Positions 41,934 through 49,390 of a stretch of 64,000 bases of DNA are shown one piece after another. How positions within the stretch are numbered: position 1 is the stretch's first letter; each line of letters opens with the position of its first letter. Origin of the DNA: Candidatus Woesearchaeota archaeon (GTDB lineage Archaea; Nanobdellota; Nanobdellia; Woesearchaeales; UBA9989); contig DUKZ01000038.1 in assembly GCA_013329045.1 (NCBI GenBank), positions 2,514 to 66,513 on the forward strand, given 5' to 3'. The notes beneath the pieces were generated by a model, which did no database searches, was not told the DNA's origin, and worked only from the letters and a program-made list of their open reading frames with translations. Made by a program: the position numbers and the translations under genes.

Positions 41934-42489
41934 GTACCTGCATGATGCACAAGAACTTGCAAAAGAGATAGAAAAACACAGGAAAGCGGGAAGCATTTTC
42001 GAGGAGATAAGACTTGACATGCCACAGATCAGACTTAACTTTGACCGGGCAGAAAATGAATTAAAGCATGCTGAAACAATGTTCAGGGTATCATCCAACA
42101 ATACTTTGAAAAAAGAACTTGAACTGCTTGAGAGTGATACATTTTATAGTGGCGTTATTAGCCATGCCTATTATGCAATATTTTATGCTACGAAAGCGGT
42201 ATTACTAAAGGAGAAGACAAGAACAAAAAGTCCAAACGTTCATAAGGCAACATTAGACTCTTTTGCCTATTATTTTGTTATCAACGGAAAACTGGATAGT
42301 GAGCTTCTGAGAATCTATAAGTCGGCAATCATCAAAGCGGACTCACTACTTGGCTTATTTCTCTTTGAAAAGGACAAACGGGGGGAATTTACCTACCAAA
42401 AACTGCCAGATGCAAATAAAGAACCTGCTGATGAGTCAATAAAAAATGCAATAACATTCCTGACTCATGTAAGGAAGCTCACTTCGTGA
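41911..42489 (+). CDS. HEPN-domain protein (second pair)
   Basis: A 192-residue helical protein. FDRAENELKHAETMFRVS...SGVISHAYYAIFYATKAVLLKEKTRTKSPNVHKATLDSF is the HEPN core: an early helix with the acidic patch and the HAYYAIFYATKA helix, followed by a His/Lys segment. The start is MVYRTKY, 14 bases after GGGAGG; the longer frame from 41767 only shadows the nucleotidyltransferase. A probable RNase-type toxin or a substrate-binding partner of the nucleotidyltransferase. Confidence 0.78.
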   Translation: MVYRTKYEYLHDAQELAKEIEKHRKAGSIFEEIRLDMPQIRLNFDRAENELKHAETMFRVSSNNTLKKELELLESDTFYSGVISHAYYAIFYATKAVLLKEKTRTKSPNVHKATLDSFAYYFVINGKLDSELLRIYKSAIIKADSLLGLFLFEKDKRGEFTYQKLPDANKEPADESIKNAITFLTHVRKLTS

Positions 42490-42496
42490 AGGAAGC

Positions 42497-42598
42497 GGGC
42501 AAACAGGTTATTCTCTGCAAAAAAAATCTGGCTAGATACTTTTGTGTTTGCGCTAAGTGGTGTTGCCTAGAATAGAACGGGTGTGCGCTGGTGTTGGC
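42497..42598. repeat. Cruciform element (copy 6), left arm eroded
   Basis: GGGCAAACAGGTTATTCTC...CTGGCTAGATAC (about 42497-42540) aligns by eye with the inner left half of the copy at 57.2 kb (GGCAAGCAGACCGGTTTTC...GCGTAGATAC), and TGCGCTAAGTGGTGTTGC (42549-42566) is its right end, followed by a second, shorter right end TGCGCTGGTGTTGGC (42584-42598). Confidence 0.65.
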
Positions 42599-42612
42599 TA
42601 TTTTCTGAAAAA

Positions 42613-42933
42613 TCATATCCCCAATTTTCTCCTTTCGTTTTCGTAGTATTTGTGCTTGTCCAAGAATAAAGCGATAAAGTATTCATTCTTCTTTTTCGTT
42701 AAAATTGCCCTAAAATTAGTGTCCCTGAAGCGAAGGATGAACGCAAGCAGGTCTTTTTCCTTGTCAGAGGCAAGCGAGTATTGTTTTCCATCCCTGCACT
42801 CCTCGATCCATTGGATAAGCTGCTCCTGACGGGTCTCTTTTAAGTTGTCAAAGACCATATCAAAATGACCGTCAAAGCTAATGGTTGTTCCCAGAATAGC
42901 TTCTATCTCCTTTTTTACCTCGTCATGCAACAA
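42613..42933 (-). CDS. RelE/ParE-like small protein (probable toxin)
   Basis: A 106-residue protein. The C-terminal half FRDTNFRAILTKKKNEYFIALFLDKHKYYENERRKLG has the pattern of RelE/HigB-type mRNA interferase folds (basic strand, fyialFldKH). The N-terminal half is helical. It is the second gene of an operon after a nucleotidyltransferase-like protein, with an 11-base overlap. Pairing of a RelE-like toxin with a nucleotidyltransferase-fold partner is not the usual antitoxin choice. Confidence 0.6.
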   Translation of the reverse strand: MLHDEVKKEIEAILGTTISFDGHFDMVFDNLKETRQEQLIQWIEECRDGKQYSLASDKEKDLLAFILRFRDTNFRAILTKKKNEYFIALFLDKHKYYENERRKLGI

Positions 42934-43792
42934 TCTCTTTTGCCTCCTTGTAGGTTTGGTTGTATATCTGCCAGTTTTTTTGTACTTTTCCTCTTTCTGG
43001 GAGAGAGTTCTTTTCTATGAAATTTGTTAACGTTTTTTTTATAATTGCGGGAGGATATGCGTTTATTATCATTGCTACCACATATTTACCAATGACCTGG
43101 ATTGGATTCTTTGACTTTGTTATCTTCTCTGTGATGATCTTTAACTGCAGAGAGCTCAAGATTACCCTGCCTGATACATATTCCAGTCTTAAGACAAGAT
43201 CCCTGAGTTCCTGCAGGTAATCGTCTTTCTGGATAATTAAAAGGATTACCACCTCATACAGGTGGAGCAGATCACTGAGATTGAACTCTTCTTCGACTTT
43301 GTTATTTAGAGTAAAATTAGCGATGCTAATTGCGCTGATAGACTGGAAGAAAAGCGTTTTTTCTACACTTTCTGGCAGGAAGTTTATATGAATTTTGCCT
43401 TCTCTATAATACTCTTTCTTGTATTTTGAGATGACAAAGACATCACAATCATTGTAGGCTTCATTGTACAGGAAAGAGCCGGAGATGAGGAGTTTTTGGT
43501 TTTTGTGCTTTCTTGCATATTTCTTTAGAATGGAGATGGCCTTCTTTAACCGGTCTTTTTTGATGTATTCTTTACCTTTGATGTTTTCATCTATATTTAA
43601 GAGGTTGAATATCCCTTGGAGTTTCTTCTTAATGAAGTGGTTGTAGTAATACTGCTCGTTTTTGGTGAGTTTATTTCCCCTTATCTTTGCTTTTAATATT
43701 CGGTAATAGTTCTCTGAGAAGATACAGGGAACTACTTGTTCTTTTGCCGCCTCGAGATTGTCCTGGGTGAGGTAGGATTCTAATCTTCTCAT
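42923..43792 (-). CDS. Nucleotidyltransferase-fold protein (third pair)
   Basis: A 289-residue protein. The central LLISGSFLYNEAYNDCDVFVISKY (about 110-133) has the GS-x(n)-DxDxF signature of the DNA polymerase-beta-like nucleotidyltransferase fold, with the first metal-binding position as D118/D120-type residues. The N-terminal 100 residues and C-terminal part are helical and basic, unlike the short MNT proteins. The next gene is RelE-like. The promoter has a TATA box and the palindrome GTATAT-N4-ATATAC, so autoregulation is expected, though no clear HTH is visible. Confidence 0.65.
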   Translation of the reverse strand: MRRLESYLTQDNLEAAKEQVVPCIFSENYYRILKAKIRGNKLTKNEQYYYNHFIKKKLQGIFNLLNIDENIKGKEYIKKDRLKKAISILKKYARKHKNQKLLISGSFLYNEAYNDCDVFVISKYKKEYYREGKIHINFLPESVEKTLFFQSISAISIANFTLNNKVEEEFNLSDLLHLYEVVILLIIQKDDYLQELRDLVLRLEYVSGRVILSSLQLKIITEKITKSKNPIQVIGKYVVAMIINAYPPAIIKKTLTNFIEKNSLPERGKVQKNWQIYNQTYKEAKEIVA

Positions 43793-43795
43793 TTG

Positions 43796-43822
43796 GTATA
43801 TTAAGATATACTATTATTTAAG
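43796..43822 (-). promoter_or_regulatory. TATA box and palindrome of the third pair
   Basis: On the minus strand CTTAAATAATA (about 43812-43822) is the TATA box, 25 bases before the leaderless ATG at 43792. Between them lies GTATAT-CTTA-ATATAC (43796-43811), an inverted repeat placed at the transcription start. Confidence 0.55.
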
Positions 43823-43963
43823 GGTTGTGGTGGGGGAGAAAAAGTTAGAGGTTGGTGGTTGGTAAAGTCTCCGATTATGATGTGCGAAGCACTGCCCCCC
43901 AACTCTTTTTTTGTTTCTTTAAGCGAAAATTCGATTGATTTTAACAAAAGTCATACAAAGGAT

Positions 43964-44818
43964 CTACCCTACCATTCCAATCTCTTCTTTCAACTTCTTC
44001 ATGGCCCTGACTGCTGCTCCTGCGAAGTCGGTAGAGCCTTCCTTGAGGTAGGCGTAATTGATGGCTGATGAAGAATTGATTCTGTGAAGGTACAAAGGAT
44101 TATGGGTTTTCTTGAGGATGGCGACAACCTCCTGAGCAGAACCACCCTGAGAGCCAACACCGGGTATAAGAAGAGGAATGTGCTTACCGGACTTGACAAA
44201 GAAATGGGAGAGGGATTCGAGTTCCTCCGGATATGTTGCTCCAACAACTGCTCCAATGCCTTCTCTGTGCCAGGAATGAACAATATGGGAAGCGGTCACT
44301 TCATATAATTTCTTTCCGGACTTTGTCTCAATATCCTGCAAATCTTTTGCGCCATTATTTGATGTTCTGGTGAGAACATACACCCCCTCCCCGGACTTGC
44401 AATACTCAGTAAAAGGACCAATGGAATCAGCACCCATGTAGGGAGCAACGGTCATTGCATCAGCACCCCACACCTCAAAGATTGCTTTTGCATACGCAGC
44501 AGATGTTGTTCCAATATCCCCCCTCTTGGCATCAATCAACACCATGACATTTACTTTCTTGAACATTGCAATAATTTCTTTTAATGCCTGCATGCCTTCA
44601 AAGCCATACTGCTCAAAATACGCACTGTTTGGCTTTGCCATTGCTGGCAAAATCTTTTCTTCGAGCATGGCCTCGAGCATTTCAGCATAGAAATGGACAA
44701 TCTTTTCTTTTATCGATCCTTCCTTTATGGGGATTTTTTCGAGCACTGGATCAATGCCCAGGCAAATGATGTTTTCTGCATGATGAGCAGCCAGCTTTAA
44801 TCGTTCACAATAATCCAT
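43964..44818 (-). CDS. pyrF: Orotidine 5'-phosphate decarboxylase (long form)
   Basis: A 284-residue OMP decarboxylase, last step of UMP synthesis. Seen are IICLGIDPVLEKIP at the start, LIDAKRGDIGTTSAAYAKA with the catalytic Lys and Asp, and GIGAVVGATYPEEL and LLIPGVGSQGGSAQEV for the phosphate site. The length and motif spacing match the longer PyrF type common in bacteria, not the short archaeal type. It starts one base after pyrE and is last in the UMP operon. Confidence 0.94.
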   Translation of the reverse strand: MDYCERLKLAAHHAENIICLGIDPVLEKIPIKEGSIKEKIVHFYAEMLEAMLEEKILPAMAKPNSAYFEQYGFEGMQALKEIIAMFKKVNVMVLIDAKRGDIGTTSAAYAKAIFEVWGADAMTVAPYMGADSIGPFTEYCKSGEGVYVLTRTSNNGAKDLQDIETKSGKKLYEVTASHIVHSWHREGIGAVVGATYPEELESLSHFFVKSGKHIPLLIPGVGSQGGSAQEVVAILKKTHNPLYLHRINSSSAINYAYLKEGSTDFAGAAVRAMKKLKEEIGMVG

Positions 44819-44819
44819 A

Positions 44820-45503
44820 TCACCACACCAAGGGCACTGTACCGTACTCCTTAAAGTAGTTTTCTACAGCAGCAATGATTTCCTGCTTTGGGTGCACTTT
44901 TTTCCTTGCCAAAGGAAGAATTTCATGGGCGCCAGCAAGGAAATAATAAGGAATTCCTTCCTTTTTGAGCTTTTCTTCTACTGATACAGTGTCGTCACGA
45001 CGCTCCATCCTGTTGACGAGGCCAATTGCTCCCACAACATCTATTCCTGCCTCCCTTAAGCTTGCAAGCGTTGTAAGGAGGCTGCCACCAGTCGTTGTCA
45101 CATCCTCGAGAATGATGACCTTGTCACCTTTCTCTGCTGGCCCCAGAAAATACTTATCCTTTGGGGCGCCATGGTCTTTTGGCTTGCCTCTTCCATAAAC
45201 AAGCTTTGCATCATTATTCCCCTGAGCTTTTGCTTTCTCGTAATTCAGAAGGATAGCAAAACCAGTTGCCCCTTCCGGGACGCCATAGTAATAATCAGGG
45301 TGAAGGTTCTTTTCTTTCGTGAACGCGAGGAGAAAGGAGATGAGCTGCTCTGTTACACCATACCTTCCCCAGAGATTCCTGCAATTAACGTACCATTGTG
45401 AGATTCTGCCAGACTTGAGGGTTATTGGCTCGTCAAAAAAACCGATGACGTCCTGGTTGAGAATAAACATACAATATGCTTTTTTATCAAATGCTTCGCT
45501 CAT
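44820..45503 (-). CDS. pyrE: Orotate phosphoribosyltransferase
   Basis: A 227-residue PRTase joining orotate to PRPP. The PRPP loop is VIILEDVTTTGGSLLTT (about 129-145), and the flexible loop YGRGKPKDHGAPKD (about 102-116) holds catalytic residues. YGVPEGATGFAILL matches the N-terminal region. It overlaps pyrC by 17 bases and is followed by pyrF. PRPP would come from the synthetase at 11.8 kb. Confidence 0.95.
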   Translation of the reverse strand: MSEAFDKKAYCMFILNQDVIGFFDEPITLKSGRISQWYVNCRNLWGRYGVTEQLISFLLAFTKEKNLHPDYYYGVPEGATGFAILLNYEKAKAQGNNDAKLVYGRGKPKDHGAPKDKYFLGPAEKGDKVIILEDVTTTGGSLLTTLASLREAGIDVVGAIGLVNRMERRDDTVSVEEKLKKEGIPYYFLAGAHEILPLARKKVHPKQEIIAAVENYFKEYGTVPLVW

Positions 45504-46782
45504 AAGTCACCTCACTGCCTGTATGGCCTTCAATAATCTCACCATCAAAAATGATATTTCCCCTTGCGAGGGTCATGACCGGCCAACCCTTTACCTTCAT
45601 CCCATCATAGGGGGTCCATGCACATTTTGAATATTGCTCTTCATCTTTAATACTATGGACACGCTTCATATCAACGATGACGAGGTCTGCATCACTTCCA
45701 GGAGACACCATGCCTTTGCCCTTTATCCTGAACAACCTTGCCGGGTTCTTGCTTGTCAGGCTGACAAGATTCCTGAGAGTGATCTTTCGCTTATTGACTG
45801 CATCTAAGAGCAATGGAAGCATTGTCTGTACGCCTGGAACACCAGAAGGGGCTTTCCAATAATCCTGCTGTTTTTCCTCAATTGTATGAGGGGCATGGTC
45901 TGTTGCAATAGCCGTTATCCTGCCGCCTTTTAGCCCCTGCCAGAGGGCTGCCTGATCAATTGACGATTTCAGGCTGGGGTTCATCTTGCCAAAATTACCC
46001 AGGCGCTTGACATCATTCTTGTTCAAAAACAAATAATGAGGACAGGTCTCTGCCGTCACGTTTGACGGAGCCCTTTTGAGGAGATCTAGCTCTTCTTTTG
46101 TTGATACGTGGGCAATATGCAGGCGAGTTGTCTTACCGGCCAGGTGAATTGCAAGCTTTGATGCCCTTGCGCACACCTCATTGCTCCTGACAAGATTATG
46201 GATGAAGGGCTCATGATGGGACTTATACTTTTCAGCATTCAGCTTCATCAACGCCTCATCCTCGGCATGGACAAGCACGGGAATCGTTGCTGCCAGCATC
46301 GCCTTCTCTATCACTTTGGGATCATCTGTCAGCAGCGAGCCGGTTGTCGATCCCATATGGATCTTGATGCCGGCCACGTTCCTTGCGCCGGCAATCTCTT
46401 TGATATTATCATTCGTCGCACCAAAATGAAAGCCATAGTCAATCAAGGACTTTTTTGCGCACTCGCGTTTGAGCAAAAGAGAATCCTGAGACGTTGTTGG
46501 CGGATTGGTGTTTGGCATATCAAGAACAGTTGTCACCCCACCAGCGGCTGCTGCATAGCTTCCGGTCTTCCAGTCCTCCTTATGAGGAAACCCTGGCATT
46601 CGGAAATGAACATGCTCATCGATCAACCCTGGAAGAACAATCTTTCCCCTGATATCAATACGCTTTTCTGCCGCGATCCTTCGAGAGGAGATTTTTTCAA
46701 TCCTGCCTTCCCTGATATAAATATTCCTTGTCACAAAGGTGTCATTTTGCAAAAGCTTTGCATTGATGATTGCCTTATCCAT
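45487..46782 (-). CDS. pyrC: Dihydroorotase
   Basis: A 431-residue amidohydrolase, closing the third step ring. The metal-binding DEHVHFRMPGFPHKEDW is at about 55-71 and GGVTTVLDMPNTNPPT follows; further metal ligands are in HAEDEAL, LHIAHVST and ITAIATDHAPH. This is the type I (allantoinase-like) dihydroorotase. It overlaps pyrK by eight bases and pyrE by 17. Confidence 0.95.
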   Translation of the reverse strand: MDKAIINAKLLQNDTFVTRNIYIREGRIEKISSRRIAAEKRIDIRGKIVLPGLIDEHVHFRMPGFPHKEDWKTGSYAAAAGGVTTVLDMPNTNPPTTSQDSLLLKRECAKKSLIDYGFHFGATNDNIKEIAGARNVAGIKIHMGSTTGSLLTDDPKVIEKAMLAATIPVLVHAEDEALMKLNAEKYKSHHEPFIHNLVRSNEVCARASKLAIHLAGKTTRLHIAHVSTKEELDLLKRAPSNVTAETCPHYLFLNKNDVKRLGNFGKMNPSLKSSIDQAALWQGLKGGRITAIATDHAPHTIEEKQQDYWKAPSGVPGVQTMLPLLLDAVNKRKITLRNLVSLTSKNPARLFRIKGKGMVSPGSDADLVIVDMKRVHSIKDEEQYSKCAWTPYDGMKVKGWPVMTLARGNIIFDGEIIEGHTGSEVTYERSI

Positions 46783-47578
46783 ACATCACCTTCCTCCCCT
46801 GCCTGTCCCGATGATATTTCCCAAATTCCTTTATCTGAAGAGCAAGATCACCTGAAATGACCGGGCCTTCCTTGCACATACGAATGCCAAGATCATCAAC
46901 ACAGCACTGCCCGCATACCCCAAAGCCGCATTTCATGTAGCGCTCCATTGAAATCTCGCAGGGAATGTTTTGCTCTTGGCACATCTTTGCCACGTAATAC
47001 ATCATCATCTCGGGGCCGACAGTCATGACAACATCCGGCCTGGAATTTTTGATAAGATCAGCTAATGCGTCTGTAGTCCTCCCCTTCAACCCAGCAGAAC
47101 CATCATCAGTTGTAATAATAACATTCATTCCAGCAGCTTTTACTTTTTTCGCAAACAAGATGCTCTCTTTTTTCCTCGCTCCGACAATGAAGTCGACACT
47201 GCATCCCTTTTCTTTTGCCTCTTTTGCCACCCATGCAAGAGCAGCTGCCCCGTAGCCTCCACCAACGGTTGCCAGATGCTGATTTTCAGGAATAGAAAAT
47301 GATGTTCCATAGGGTCCAAAATAGGAGAAGGTATCGCCAATCTTCTTTTCAAAGATTTTCTCTGAAAAAGGGCCAACTTTGCAGACAGTCACAGAAAACC
47401 TTGACCCATCACAAGAGGAAATGCAAAAGGGCTTTGCATCCATCCCGGGAATCCATGCAAGAATGAACTGGCCGGGCAAGGCTTCCATTTTGGAAGAGAT
47501 GAAGAAAGATTCTACATCCTGGCACTCTTCCTCAATCCTGACAATCTTTCCATGCTTTGGAAGCTCATTTGTGTGCAA
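46775..47578 (-). CDS. pyrK: Dihydroorotate dehydrogenase electron-transfer subunit
   Basis: A 267-residue FAD and [2Fe-2S] protein that passes electrons from the PyrD subunit to NAD. The FAD domain (about 1-100) holds GPYGTSFSI; the NAD domain has ATVGGGYGAAALAW; the iron-sulfur ligands are in MKCGFGVCGQCCVDDLGIRMCKEG. It forms a two-subunit 1B-type enzyme with PyrD, whose gene it overlaps by 14 bases. Confidence 0.93.
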   Translation of the reverse strand: MHTNELPKHGKIVRIEEECQDVESFFISSKMEALPGQFILAWIPGMDAKPFCISSCDGSRFSVTVCKVGPFSEKIFEKKIGDTFSYFGPYGTSFSIPENQHLATVGGGYGAAALAWVAKEAKEKGCSVDFIVGARKKESILFAKKVKAAGMNVIITTDDGSAGLKGRTTDALADLIKNSRPDVVMTVGPEMMMYYVAKMCQEQNIPCEISMERYMKCGFGVCGQCCVDDLGIRMCKEGPVISGDLALQIKEFGKYHRDRQGRKVMYG

Positions 47579-48476
47579 GGCCCACCACCTCTTTTACTGA
47601 AGTAAAACCTTCTTTTTCCAAGACTACGTCCATCTCCCTGCACACCTTCTTGAACACATCAATATCACGCCAATAGACAGCAGACCCGATACCCACCACC
47701 GTTGCTCCTGCCATCATCATCTCAATTGCATCCTGTCCTGTCATGATGCCCCCTGTACCGATGATGGGGATTTTTACTGCCTCATAAATATCATACACGC
47801 ATTTTAATGCGATTGGCTTTATTGCAGGGCCAGAGAGGCCGCCGGACTTATTGAAAAGGATGGGGGACCTTGTGTGAATATCAATCATCATCCCAGGGAC
47901 GGTATTGATCGCGGTGATGGCGCTTGCGCCCGCAGCTTCCACTGCCTTTGCGATTTCCTGGATATTTGGAACATTTGGCGTGAGCTTGACAAATAAAGGG
48001 ACGGCAGCATATTCTTTGCAGGCAGCAGTTGCCTTTGCAGCAGTAATTGGAGAACAGGAAAAAGGCTTGCCAAATTCATCATCACAATTAGGGCAGGAGA
48101 TATTAATCTCAATAGCATCAATTTGCGCTTTGTATAATTGCTTTGTCAATTCAGCGAATTCATCAACGGACTGTGCAAAAATACTTGCAAACAATGGGGC
48201 GCTGCACTGTTCTTTGAATTCCTTTATTTCCTCAAGGGTTTCTTTGATGCCCTTATTGGGAAGCCCTACCGCATTGAGCATGCCACCATCAAATGTTATT
48301 GCTATGGGGTTTGGATGGCCCGTTTTTCCTTCTGTATTAATAGACTTCATCGTAATGGCGCCAGCGCCATTCTCTGCAATAAGCCCCATTGAAGAAGCAG
48401 TAATCCCCATGATACCAGAAGCCAAAACCGTCGGATTAGAAAGCTTGATGCCGCACAGTTCTGTTTGCAGCCTCAT
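47565..48476 (-). CDS. pyrD: Dihydroorotate dehydrogenase catalytic subunit (type 1B)
   Basis: A 303-residue FMN TIM-barrel enzyme. Seen are NPTVLASGIMG, NAVGLPNKGIKETL, INISCPNCDDEFGKPF with the catalytic Cys, VKLTPNVPNI with the FMN-binding Lys, and IIGTGGIMTGQDAIEMMMAGATVVGIGSA. A Cys base and a neighbouring PyrK mark class 1B, which uses NAD. Four-base overlap with pyrB. Confidence 0.95.
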   Translation of the reverse strand: MRLQTELCGIKLSNPTVLASGIMGITASSMGLIAENGAGAITMKSINTEGKTGHPNPIAITFDGGMLNAVGLPNKGIKETLEEIKEFKEQCSAPLFASIFAQSVDEFAELTKQLYKAQIDAIEINISCPNCDDEFGKPFSCSPITAAKATAACKEYAAVPLFVKLTPNVPNIQEIAKAVEAAGASAITAINTVPGMMIDIHTRSPILFNKSGGLSGPAIKPIALKCVYDIYEAVKIPIIGTGGIMTGQDAIEMMMAGATVVGIGSAVYWRDIDVFKKVCREMDVVLEKEGFTSVKEVVGLAHK

Positions 48477-49384
48477 TTCAGCGCTCCAGACACCATGCTG
48501 AGGAGAGCCATTCTCACGGGGATGCCATTATGGGCTTGCTGAAAATAAATGCTTTGTGGCAGGTCATCGAGCTCGTGATGAAGCTCGTCTACCCTGGGAA
48601 GAGGGTGGAGGATTTTGAGGGTTTTTTTCCCTTTTGCAATCATTGCCTTATTGATGACATAAGAGCCTTTGACGTGCTCATAATCCTTTGGGTCAAGAAA
48701 ACGCTCTTTTTGCACTCTTGTCACATACAACACATCGAGCTGAGGCATGATCTTTTCCAAGTCATCCGTCTGCTCATAAAATATCTTTTTCTCATCCAGC
48801 TCCTTTAAGTATTTTCCCGGCATGCGCAAAGAGTCTGGAGAGATGAAGTAGAGCTTTATATTAAAGAGGGAGAGGGCGAAGCTGAGGGAATGGACGGTTC
48901 TGCCAAATTTCAAGTCACCAACAAAACCAATGCTGAGGCCATCGAGCTTGCCCAAATTCTTGTGAATGGTATACAAGTCAACCATTGTCTGGGTGGGATG
49001 CTCATTTGTCCCATCACCACCATTGATCAAGGGAACAACAGAGACTGACGCAGCCTCGGCAGCAGAGCCGGCCTGAGGATGCCTCATGACAAGAATATCA
49101 GCATACCCATTGAGAATTTTTATGGTATCTTTCAATGTTTCTCCCTTTGAAACTGAGGTGATTGTTGGATCAGCAAATCCTATGACGCTCGCTCCAAGCC
49201 TATGAGCTGCTGCTTCAAAGCTCAGACGAGTCCTTGTTGAGGGCTCAAAAAATAACGTGCCAATAATCTTTCCATCAAGCAGCTTTCCATACCGATGCCG
49301 CTCTGTCTCCATCGAGCGCGCCCGATCAATGATCCTCATGAGATCATCCTTACTATAGTCCCGTATAGATATGATATGCTTCAT
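48473..49384 (-). CDS. pyrB: Aspartate carbamoyltransferase catalytic chain
   Basis: A 303-residue enzyme, first committed step of pyrimidine synthesis. The carbamoyl-phosphate site is FEPSTRTRLSFEAA (about 47-60); the loop with catalytic Lys/Ser is TSVSKGETL; RHPQAGSAAEAA, INGGDGTNEHPTQTMVDL and HPLPRVDELH complete the active site. The family usually pairs with a PyrI regulatory chain in archaea, but pyrI is not in this operon or window, so feedback control may be absent or located elsewhere. Confidence 0.95.
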   Translation of the reverse strand: MKHIISIRDYSKDDLMRIIDRARSMETERHRYGKLLDGKIIGTLFFEPSTRTRLSFEAAAHRLGASVIGFADPTITSVSKGETLKDTIKILNGYADILVMRHPQAGSAAEAASVSVVPLINGGDGTNEHPTQTMVDLYTIHKNLGKLDGLSIGFVGDLKFGRTVHSLSFALSLFNIKLYFISPDSLRMPGKYLKELDEKKIFYEQTDDLEKIMPQLDVLYVTRVQKERFLDPKDYEHVKGSYVINKAMIAKGKKTLKILHPLPRVDELHHELDDLPQSIYFQQAHNGIPVRMALLSMVSGALK

Positions 49385-49390
49385 CCTGCC

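Noticed and set aside
39806-42598. Integron-like attC sites around the toxin-antitoxin pairs
   Set aside because: The elements are dispersed also outside the island, lack the GTTRRRY/RYYYAAC core, face no common direction, and no tyrosine integrase gene is in the window.
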